Assembly (NCBI GenBank): GCA_029250385.1
Contig: JAQXFJ010000246.1
Span: 1 to 5,898 of the forward strand
Direction: 5' to 3'
Length of the DNA: 5,898 bases
From: Candidatus Poseidoniaceae archaeon
Lineage (GTDB): Archaea > Thermoplasmatota > Poseidoniia > Poseidoniales > Poseidoniaceae
Shown: in pieces, positions 1-5,065 of the stretch
How positions within the stretch are numbered: the first letter of the stretch is position 1
Layout: the number at the start of each line of letters is the position of its first letter
Translations under genes and position numbers: made by a program
Notes under the pieces: generated by a model
Databases searched by the model: none
Seen by the model: only the letters and a program-made list of their open reading frames with translations
Told to the model about the DNA's origin: nothing

Positions 1-503
1 GGCAATTTAATACGGGCCATAGGCTTGTCTTGCGCCTCTTTCATGATCTCCAACATAGATCCTCCTTTGGAGAGGTTCATACCCATCTGCATATCCTTAA
101 CAGCACCCTTCAAACTAAAGTCGACAATAATAGACATATTCCACCCATCTAGGTAGAAATCATCGCTGGGCAATTTCAAGATTTCGTCACCGTCTTCCTC
201 AATCTTAGGAGTCTCGACTTCCACAGGAGCGGCATCAACCTGGATATCCATACCTAGGTTGCCGAGGATATCTTCCATAGACTGTCCAGATTGAAACATT
301 TTAGCCAAATTAGACAAGTCAAAATTGAAATTCACATCACCCTTTACCATCTTTTCAGCATCTAGGCCCATTTTATCAAACTGCGACTTAAACTGGCCCA
401 TTAAGGCCTTAATTTGCTGTTTACTCAATGACATTCCCATATTTTTGAACATCTCAACCATCCGGTCTATCATCTGCTCTTCCCAGTCATCAGCGGCACT
501 CAT
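1..503 (-). CDS. Unrecognised methionine-rich protein, C-terminus cut by window edge
   Basis: An open frame of 167 complete codons runs from ATG (501-503) off the left edge with no stop, so the 3' end is missing. I do not recognise the family. Residues 1 to about 60 are predicted helical and rich in Met, Lys, Gln and Phe (MIDRMVEMFKNMGMSLSKQQ). A segment NFNFDLSNLAKMFQ follows, then an acidic, Pro/Val-rich linker (VDAAPVEVETPKIEEDGDE). A likely beta-rich region begins near residue 110 (DDFYLDGWNMSIIVDFSLKG). I count 19 Met in 167 residues, about 11 percent. There is no signal peptide or membrane segment, so it is probably cytosolic. The start is supported by GTGAT three bases upstream and a TATA-like box about 50 bases upstream. 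It lies 75 bases behind the SemiSWEET gene on the same strand but appears to have its own promoter. An Hsp20-like fold was considered but is not supported by a recognisable motif. Confidence 0.85.
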   Translation of the reverse strand, partial: MSAADDWEEQMIDRMVEMFKNMGMSLSKQQIKALMGQFKSQFDKMGLDAEKMVKGDVNFNFDLSNLAKMFQSGQSMEDILGNLGMDIQVDAAPVEVETPKIEEDGDEILKLPSDDFYLDGWNMSIIVDFSLKGAVKDMQMGMNLSKGGSMLEIMKEAQDKPMARIKL

Positions 504-506
504 AAA

Positions 507-511
507 ATCAC
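507..511 (-). promoter_or_regulatory. Short Shine-Dalgarno-like site (GTGAT) of the Met-rich gene
   Basis: On the minus strand GTGAT lies three bases before the ATG at 503. It matches part of the archaeal anti-Shine-Dalgarno complement (AGGAGGTGAT), with the same three-base spacing seen at the phosphatase and SemiSWEET starts. It is a five-base match only, so it could be chance. Confidence 0.4.
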
Positions 512-550
512 ACTACTTAACCATCGGTTACATAGTATCCAAAGAGTACA

Positions 551-558
551 CATATATC
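551..558 (-). promoter_or_regulatory. Candidate TATA box for the Met-rich gene
   Basis: On the minus strand the 75-base intergenic region contains GATATATG, the best TATA-like sequence there, ending 48 bases before the ATG at 503. With the usual archaeal spacing of about 25 bases to the transcription start, this would give a leader of roughly 25 bases containing the GTGAT site. It is a sequence match only. Confidence 0.45.
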
Positions 559-567
559 AACTTCACG

Positions 568-573
568 AAAAAA
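568..573 (-). terminator. Candidate oligo-T terminator after the four-gene operon
   Basis: On the minus strand a run of six T begins six bases after the SemiSWEET stop codon (579-581). Archaeal RNA polymerase commonly terminates at T-runs without a hairpin, and I see no strong hairpin here. It lies just upstream of the TATA box for the next gene, so termination and the next promoter would be packed into about 25 bases. Confidence 0.45.
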
Positions 574-578
574 CCAGT

Positions 579-854
579 CTAGGATAACAGTCTTCTTCTA
601 ATCCTAATAACACCAATTATCACCAATGCTATTACTGATAATGTCAATATATTTGAGAAAATCATTGCTTTGGAAGATATTGCAATCCCATAAATTAACC
701 ATAAAGAGAGGGATAATGCAACAATCATGAATGTCGGTAATGAGATTCCCTCATGGCGTTCATGTTTCCATACCTCTATTATCTGTGGGCCCCATGCAAG
801 AACCCCAATAATGCCGGCCGCAACACCAATCGCTTCAATTACTAAAGAGGGCAT
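579..854 (-). CDS. SemiSWEET-type (PQ-loop/MtN3 family) small sugar transporter
   Basis: This 91-residue membrane protein has three predicted helices (about residues 5-26, 40-60 and 64-84), the length and topology of bacterial and archaeal SemiSWEETs, which work as dimers to move sugars passively across the membrane. Family marks are visible. The PQ motif is in helix 1 (GPQI, P23-Q24), followed by a polar loop rich in His, Glu and Lys. Trp52 and Tyr55-Gly56 lie in helix 2, and Asn68 in helix 3 sits where the family has its substrate-site Asn. The C-terminus ends in a basic tail (RIRRR), probably cytoplasmic. It is the last gene of the operon, four bases after the NERD gene stop, with a GGTGAT ribosome-binding site inside that junction. 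The substrate cannot be read from sequence. Related PQ-loop proteins carry other small solutes, so sugar is the family expectation only. Confidence 0.88.
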   Translation of the reverse strand: MPSLVIEAIGVAAGIIGVLAWGPQIIEVWKHERHEGISLPTFMIVALSLSLWLIYGIAISSKAMIFSNILTLSVIALVIIGVIRIRRRLLS

Positions 855-857
855 TTA

Positions 858-863
858 ATCACC
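858..863 (-). promoter_or_regulatory. Shine-Dalgarno site of the SemiSWEET gene, containing the NERD stop codon
   Basis: GGTGAT on the minus strand lies three bases before the ATG at 854 and matches the archaeal anti-Shine-Dalgarno complement. The TGA stop of the NERD gene (859-861) is embedded within it, which fixes the start and suggests translational coupling. Confidence 0.75.
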
Positions 864-1770
864 CACTTTTATTCCATTCCGCAGGCGGTTTTGAGAGTAC
901 GATTTTATCGATTCTGGCCCAGGGGATTTGTCTTGGCTTTGGCTCCCCAACCACGTGCATGTTGATGCAAGCACCTTGTGCTAGAGTGACATCAGCATTT
1001 TTTTTGCCGATTTTTATCAATGCTTTTGATGGCTGCTTATCAAATATTGCAAGAAATCCTCTTTTGTGACTCGCAGTTCCTGTAACTTCACATTCTCTTT
1101 GAGCAAAAATTGTATCAATATCTGAACCAAGGCCCAATTCAAAAACATCACCTTTGTTCATCAATCCGCCATGTAAATGAACTTCATCCCAAGTGTTGAA
1201 TCCCTCTAAAGTTTCAATCAAGTCAAGATTTGGTTTACCAGGGTTGACAGCCTTGATGATGTCAAGAAAACCTTTCTCATTGACCATTTCTGCAGCAAGA
1301 TCTTCTGGAATCCTTGGCCAATCTAAACGATGATGAGTCATGGCAACAATAACTCGGACATCTGGTTCTTCTTCGCTGGCTAACCCTAATCTCCGTTGGT
1401 GTAATTCAGCTAGCAATCTCGCCTTTCTAGCAATCCTATCAGCAACCCCGTCATGGCTATGCTCATCACCATTCTTTCGCTTTTGGATAAAATGATGCTC
1501 TTTGTTAATTCTAAAGGAGCCTGCCCAATGTTTTTGTTCTACTATTAGTATAGAATTACCACCGATAATCACCATATCGATTTCTCTCCGACCTCCATCG
1601 GGGTCAGGAATCCTAACAGATTCGTAAATTTTCCAACCATTGTCGCGCCCAGCGGCTCTAGATAGTTTCGCCAAACGCATTTCAGCTAAGTCGCCGGCCC
1701 GATGGATGTCGTCGGGAGGGTATTTCTTGCGCCTCTCCAGTAACCATGTTAAGCGCTTTAGAAAACTCAT
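859..1770 (-). CDS. NERD (nuclease-related) domain protein with an unassigned C-terminal half
   Basis: The 303-residue product has a NERD domain at about residues 22-110. The pattern is G26-D-L-A-E30, then RIPDPDGGRREID (Asp65), MVIIGGNSILIVEQKHWAG (Glu78, Lys80) and F86. The Asp/Glu-x-Lys set matches the putative catalytic core of the restriction-endonuclease-like fold, so a Mg-dependent nuclease is plausible, though most NERD proteins have no proven activity. Residues about 110-190 are helical and basic (DRIARKARLLAELHQRR). Residues about 205-300 look beta-rich (GDVFELGLGSDID, RGFLAIFD, ALIKIGKK), and I cannot assign that part to a family. The N-terminus has a short hydrophobic and basic helix (FLKRLTWLLERRKK) but no clear membrane span. 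The start at 1770 follows AGGTG by five bases and lies nine bases after the phosphatase stop. It is the third gene of the operon. The role is unknown; DNA or RNA processing is the family-level guess. Confidence 0.85.
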   Translation of the reverse strand: MSFLKRLTWLLERRKKYPPDDIHRAGDLAEMRLAKLSRAAGRDNGWKIYESVRIPDPDGGRREIDMVIIGGNSILIVEQKHWAGSFRINKEHHFIQKRKNGDEHSHDGVADRIARKARLLAELHQRRLGLASEEEPDVRVIVAMTHHRLDWPRIPEDLAAEMVNEKGFLDIIKAVNPGKPNLDLIETLEGFNTWDEVHLHGGLMNKGDVFELGLGSDIDTIFAQRECEVTGTASHKRGFLAIFDKQPSKALIKIGKKNADVTLAQGACINMHVVGEPKPRQIPWARIDKIVLSKPPAEWNKSG

Positions 1771-1775
1771 GAAGA

Positions 1776-1780
1776 CACCT
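1776..1780 (-). promoter_or_regulatory. Shine-Dalgarno site of the NERD gene (AGGTG)
   Basis: AGGTG on the minus strand lies five bases before the ATG at 1770. Its first A is the last base of the phosphatase TAA stop (1780-1782). It supports this start and shows the same stop/ribosome-site overlap as the other two junctions of the operon. Confidence 0.65.
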
Positions 1781-2565
1781 TATAACAATTCAGCAACACT
1801 ATTCACAATAATATGCGGGCGTTGTTCTGCCCCCTCTTCTAATTGATTTACATCAGCCATTGTAGCTTCTCCAGATAGTACGAGGACGCCAACACATCCT
1901 GCGCGATTAGCCATCGCGATATCAGTATACAACCGATCGCCAACCATTGCACACCGTTCTGGTTGCAATCCTAATTCCTCAATCTTGTGTAATATCATGC
2001 CCGCATTTGGTTTTCCAGTAATGTGCTCAGGATCTTTTCCTGTAGTCACCTTGAACATTGCAAGATAGGCACCAACATCAGGCAATCCACCATCAGGTGA
2101 AGGGCAGACCATGTCTGGATGGCTAGCCACCAACGGAATCCCAGTATGAAGGAAAATACTTGCTTGAGCTATCTTATCATAAGATATTTCAGTGTCATAT
2201 CCAAGCACGACATATTGAGGTTCTGAACTATTTGTCGTAATACCTTCCTGCTCTAACATTTCCCGCATGCCCTCAGTCCCAACCAACCAAGTTTGGGAAA
2301 TGTTAGCATTTTTCAGCCATGATAACAGGTCGTGTGTTGAGAGTAATACATCCTCTTTGGTTGCTGGGATTCCAAAACCCTCTAACTTATTCAAATACTG
2401 GCTTACTGACCTACTAGAGTTATTGGATAAGAAAAACCGCTTAATTCCTTTATTTTGACATCTGTTGAGAAAATCAATTGCCCCGGGGATGAGCTCGCCA
2501 CCAAGATAAATCGTTCCATCAAGGTCGAGAAACACCGCATCAATTTCAGATAGGCTTGCATCCAT
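1780..2565 (-). CDS. HAD superfamily class IIA (NagD/AraL-like) phosphatase
   Basis: The 261-residue product carries all four HAD motifs in order. Motif I is FLDLDGTIY, with nucleophile Asp14 and acid/base Asp16. Motif II is FFLSNNSS (Ser47), motif III is TGKPN (Lys185) and motif IV is MVGDRLYTDI (Asp210, Asp215). The long insert between motifs II and III (about residues 75-180) is the C2-type cap of subclass IIA, which includes NagD, AraL, p-nitrophenyl phosphatases, phosphoglycolate phosphatases and PLP phosphatases. The length fits the subclass. It should be a cytosolic Mg-dependent phosphatase acting on a small phosphorylated metabolite. The cap decides the substrate and I cannot read it. 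It is the second gene of the operon, eight bases after the reductase stop, with a strong AGGTGAT ribosome site. Placement beside a lipid-type reductase makes a glycerol- or prenyl-phosphate substrate conceivable, but this is speculation. Confidence 0.92.
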   Translation of the reverse strand: MDASLSEIDAVFLDLDGTIYLGGELIPGAIDFLNRCQNKGIKRFFLSNNSSRSVSQYLNKLEGFGIPATKEDVLLSTHDLLSWLKNANISQTWLVGTEGMREMLEQEGITTNSSEPQYVVLGYDTEISYDKIAQASIFLHTGIPLVASHPDMVCPSPDGGLPDVGAYLAMFKVTTGKDPEHITGKPNAGMILHKIEELGLQPERCAMVGDRLYTDIAMANRAGCVGVLVLSGEATMADVNQLEEGAEQRPHIIVNSVAELL

Positions 2566-2568
2566 TTA

Positions 2569-2575
2569 ATCACCT
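2569..2575 (-). promoter_or_regulatory. Strong Shine-Dalgarno site of the phosphatase gene (AGGTGAT)
   Basis: This seven-base match to the archaeal anti-Shine-Dalgarno complement lies three bases before the ATG at 2565. The TAG stop of the reductase gene (2574-2576) shares two bases with it. The same 12 bases, GGTGATTAAATG, recur at the SemiSWEET start (852-863). Confidence 0.8.
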
Positions 2576-3941
2576 AAAACATTAGTGTTTTGAACATGAA
2601 CCAAGGTGAATGCAGATTTTCTTGCGCCTCTTTTGAAGCGATCATTTCAGTCATCATTTCTTGAATAACCGGTTTCTTACTAGCCTTGCCGACAAACCAA
2701 TTTAGTAACCATTTTTTCCTACTTAATTTTTGCATACGATAGGAATTAGTTAATTCTGGACCCAACATTGCCCACATTTCCTCTTGATATTGTTCAGGGG
2801 ATTTACCTGCTAGTATGTGGTTGGCGGCTAACTCTCCAGTAACAAGCGCATTTCCTACACCCTCGCCAGAAAACGGATCAACAAGAGAAGCAGAATCGCC
2901 AACTAGGCGAATCCCATTCATACTTGCTCGGCGAGGCTGATTTTTCTCTTTCTTTCTAGGCGACCCAAACGGCAGTTGCCATCCTTTACCGCTACCTTTA
3001 ATCATTTCAGAATTAGCAAATCGTTCTTTGAAAACAGGATGGTTCTCAATAACATCTTTTTGCAATGCTTTGAGCTTCTTTTTCTCTTTCTTCAATAGAT
3101 TAATCACCATTCCCACTCCAACATTCACGACGTCTTCAGAGACAGGGAAAATCCAGAAATAACCCGGAATAATTGAATCAACAAAATGAATTTCAATGTC
3201 TCCTATGCCGCCAGAACATCCCTCAACATTACGCCAATATTCTCGATATCCACCGCAATAGTGAGTATTGTCGACCATTTCTTCGGAAAAGGATTCTTTG
3301 ACAACAGCTTTAGCTACAGGGCATTGATACCCAGCAGCACCAACAATCTCCTTGGAAAAGTAAGTTCGCTGCTCGCCCCCTCTCCCACCAATAGTAACTG
3401 TAACACCATGTGCATGACGCATGTTTCCTGTACCCACTCCGGGGTCATCTCCACCATTCCCGTTGTCGAATAAAACATCTTTTACCGCACAATCTTGAAT
3501 CACCATGCCACCACTTTCTCTAACGAGGTGTTGGCATCTATCGAATAATAAGTGGTCAAATTGTATCCTTGGCAATGCATATCCTGCTTCTAATCGTTGA
3601 ACATCTTCTTCTGGTAATGCGACTCTGACAGTGTTTCCTTTAGGTGAGGAAAACTTGATTCCAGTCACCCTAAAATGGGGGCTATTTTCCAAGGCTTCTT
3701 TGACTCCTAATGCCTTTACATGGCTTAATGATTTGCCACCAACAGCATCACCACAAATCTTATCGCGCGGCCAAACCCCTTTCTCTAGTAACAGCACCGA
3801 TTTACCAGCCATTGCTAGATATCCGGCGGCCGCCGAGCCGCCTGGTCCACCACCAACAACTATCGCGTCAAAAGTGCTATTGTCATCAGGAACTTCTCCC
3901 GTAGTGATGGGCAACTCCCATGAATTGGTTGTCTGAGCCAT
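2574..3941 (-). CDS. Geranylgeranyl reductase family FAD-dependent oxidoreductase
   Basis: From the ATG at 3941 the product is 455 residues, the usual length for this family, which reduces double bonds in the geranylgeranyl chains of archaeal membrane lipids (or of chlorophyll and quinone precursors elsewhere). The N-terminal Rossmann FAD motif is DAIVVGGGPGGSAAAG (residues 25-40), with acid E53 ending strand 2. It is followed by WPRDKICGDAVGG (Cys63), the family's Cys-Gly segment. A GYFWIFP segment (Trp263) followed by VVNVGVGM marks the substrate domain, and VGDSASLVDPFSGEGVGNAL (Asp349) is the second FAD motif. The usual ADG-x-x-S segment reads GAAGYQC (Ala203), which is odd. A Gly/Asp-rich stretch near residues 160-175 looks like a surface insert. 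An in-frame TTG at 3983 would add 14 residues, but it lies inside the putative promoter, so I prefer the ATG. First gene of the operon. Best guess is a digeranylgeranylglycerophospholipid reductase or paralogue. Confidence 0.88.
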   Translation of the reverse strand: MAQTTNSWELPITTGEVPDDNSTFDAIVVGGGPGGSAAAGYLAMAGKSVLLLEKGVWPRDKICGDAVGGKSLSHVKALGVKEALENSPHFRVTGIKFSSPKGNTVRVALPEEDVQRLEAGYALPRIQFDHLLFDRCQHLVRESGGMVIQDCAVKDVLFDNGNGGDDPGVGTGNMRHAHGVTVTIGGRGGEQRTYFSKEIVGAAGYQCPVAKAVVKESFSEEMVDNTHYCGGYREYWRNVEGCSGGIGDIEIHFVDSIIPGYFWIFPVSEDVVNVGVGMVINLLKKEKKKLKALQKDVIENHPVFKERFANSEMIKGSGKGWQLPFGSPRKKEKNQPRRASMNGIRLVGDSASLVDPFSGEGVGNALVTGELAANHILAGKSPEQYQEEMWAMLGPELTNSYRMQKLSRKKWLLNWFVGKASKKPVIQEMMTEMIASKEAQENLHSPWFMFKTLMF

Positions 3942-3987
3942 AGTAACACGAACAGCAAGCACCCTTTGAGGCTTATCTTTCAATTAG

Positions 3988-3997
3988 TAATTAATTA
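3988..3997. promoter_or_regulatory. Palindromic AT box, candidate shared core promoter for divergent genes
   Basis: TAATTAATTA is a perfect palindrome inside the 102-base region between the reductase start (3941) and the transporter start (4044). It lies exactly in the middle, 46 bases from each ATG. Because it reads the same on both strands, one TATA-like site could place TBP for either direction, each with a leader of about 20-25 bases. Neither start has a Shine-Dalgarno sequence. An alternative rightward box, TATAAT at 4014-4019, would give an almost leaderless transporter mRNA. Sequence match only. Confidence 0.5.
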
Positions 3998-4043
3998 GAG
4001 TTTTAACCATCACTATAATGCACCCGAAATTATTGGGAATATT

Positions 4044-5021
4044 ATGTCCGAAGCCCAAACTACAGCGGCATTGGACAACTTAGAACTGAATGCAACACCA
4101 GAACAACGTAAGATCGCTATTTTTGCCCTACTTGCAGTAACCTTAGTTTGGGGTGCAACTTTCATTTGGATGAAACAGGCATTGGATTCTCTAGATGCTG
4201 AAAAGTCCTCTCTGGGCACTAACGGAGTTGTTGCAGTCTTAGTATTTGCCCGATTTGCGATTGCTGCATTGATGATGTTGATATTTTTTAAGAAAGCTAG
4301 GCAATCACTTTCTGATAAGCAAATTTGGCAAGATGGCATCGTGCTGGGAATTCTTATGTTTGTAGCCTATTTGTCACAAATGATTGGTTTAGATAACATA
4401 GATCCATCAGTTTCGGCATTTTTAACTTCGCTTTATGTAGTTTTTACGGCCTTAATTTCCTCAGCATACAATCTAAAACCTCCTACAAAGATAATGATAA
4501 TCGGCGTCTCATTGGCCACTTTCGGTGCAGGGTTTATCCAGGGCCCCCCGCATCTAACATGGGGGATGGCAGAATTCATCACTGTATTTTGCGCTCTTAT
4601 CTTCGCGCTTCATATTCTATTTACTCAACATATAACTTCTAGAAGAGACCCGATTGGCGTATCTACGACTTCATTTATTATCGTCTCACTTTGTTCTGCC
4701 ATCACAGTATTTGTTCTTGGAGATGGAACAAATAGCGAACAGTGGAATCTGATATTTTCAGACGGAGTAATTATTCCTGTACTACTACTGGGTGTAGGTG
4801 GCTCTTTTTTCTGTCTATTATTTTTGAACCTCTACCAGCGTTACTTACATCCGATTCAAGCAGCAATAATTTATGCTTTGGAACCTGTTTGGGCAACATT
4901 ATACGGCCTCGGTATAGATATGGTTGATTGGAGCATATGGATATTAGTTGGCGGAGGTTCACTATTCATTGGCAATATCATTGTTGAGTTCTTTTCTGGT
5001 GATGAAGAAATCTCAGAATAA
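4044..5021 (+). CDS. EamA/DMT-superfamily ten-helix transporter
   Basis: The 325-residue product has a polar N-terminal tail (residues 1-20) and ten predicted membrane helices, at about 23-43, 62-82, 97-115, 122-142, 148-166, 173-195, 205-225, 239-262, 269-289 and 295-316. It ends in an acidic tail (GDEEISE). This is the two-times-five-helix layout of the drug/metabolite transporter superfamily. Helix 1 has the typical TLVWGATFIW, the segment after helix 3 has IGLDNIDPSVSAFLTSLYVVF, and helix 9 has the conserved ALEPVWATLYG (Glu280-Pro281). Family members export amino acids, nucleobases or drugs, or import metabolites. The substrate cannot be read from sequence. It is transcribed away from the reductase operon. 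A transsulfuration-family enzyme follows after 44 bases on the same strand, so a sulfur-compound or amino-acid substrate is possible but unproven. There is no Shine-Dalgarno site before the start. Confidence 0.9.
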   Translation: MSEAQTTAALDNLELNATPEQRKIAIFALLAVTLVWGATFIWMKQALDSLDAEKSSLGTNGVVAVLVFARFAIAALMMLIFFKKARQSLSDKQIWQDGIVLGILMFVAYLSQMIGLDNIDPSVSAFLTSLYVVFTALISSAYNLKPPTKIMIIGVSLATFGAGFIQGPPHLTWGMAEFITVFCALIFALHILFTQHITSRRDPIGVSTTSFIIVSLCSAITVFVLGDGTNSEQWNLIFSDGVIIPVLLLGVGGSFFCLLFLNLYQRYLHPIQAAIIYALEPVWATLYGLGIDMVDWSIWILVGGGSLFIGNIIVEFFSGDEEISE

Positions 5022-5023
5022 TA
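5017..5023 (+). promoter_or_regulatory. Weak TATA-like box before the PLP-enzyme gene
   Basis: AATAATA overlaps the transporter stop codon (5019-5021) and ends 42 bases before the ATG at 5066, near the spacing of the other boxes in this window. No Shine-Dalgarno sequence precedes that ATG, which fits a gene with its own short-leader transcript, but read-through from the transporter is equally possible. A T-run of five (5027-5031) just after it is too short to call a terminator. Confidence 0.25.
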
Positions 5024-5065
5024 GGATTTTTCCATCGCATCGTTCAAAGTCTACCCAGTATTGGC

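Noticed and set aside
1..503. Small heat-shock (Hsp20) protein
   Set aside because: The layout of helical head then beta-like region is suggestive, but no alpha-crystallin motif is visible in the part present, so I left it unnamed.
325..582. Plus-strand open frame of 85 codons
   Set aside because: It lies antisense to the Met-rich gene, which has a supported start and coherent protein, and runs through the intergenic promoter region. Its product is low in conserved features.
859..1770. NERD gene as part of a phage-defence system
   Set aside because: NERD domains do occur in defence loci, but there is no helicase, methyltransferase, toxin or mobile-element mark nearby; the neighbours are metabolic and transport genes.
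3186..3936. Several plus-strand frames of 64-101 codons inside the reductase gene
   Set aside because: They are antisense shadows of a well-marked flavoprotein gene; none has a recognisable motif or initiation signal.
3942..3983. TTG start at 3983 that would extend the reductase by 14 residues
   Set aside because: The extension (basic, low-complexity) precedes the expected family N-terminus, has no Shine-Dalgarno, and would put the start on top of the AT-rich promoter box. The ATG at 3941 fits better.
4013..4339. Minus-strand open frame of 108 codons antisense to the DMT transporter start
   Set aside because: The plus-strand frame encodes a clear ten-helix transporter; the antisense product shows no domain and has no ribosome site.
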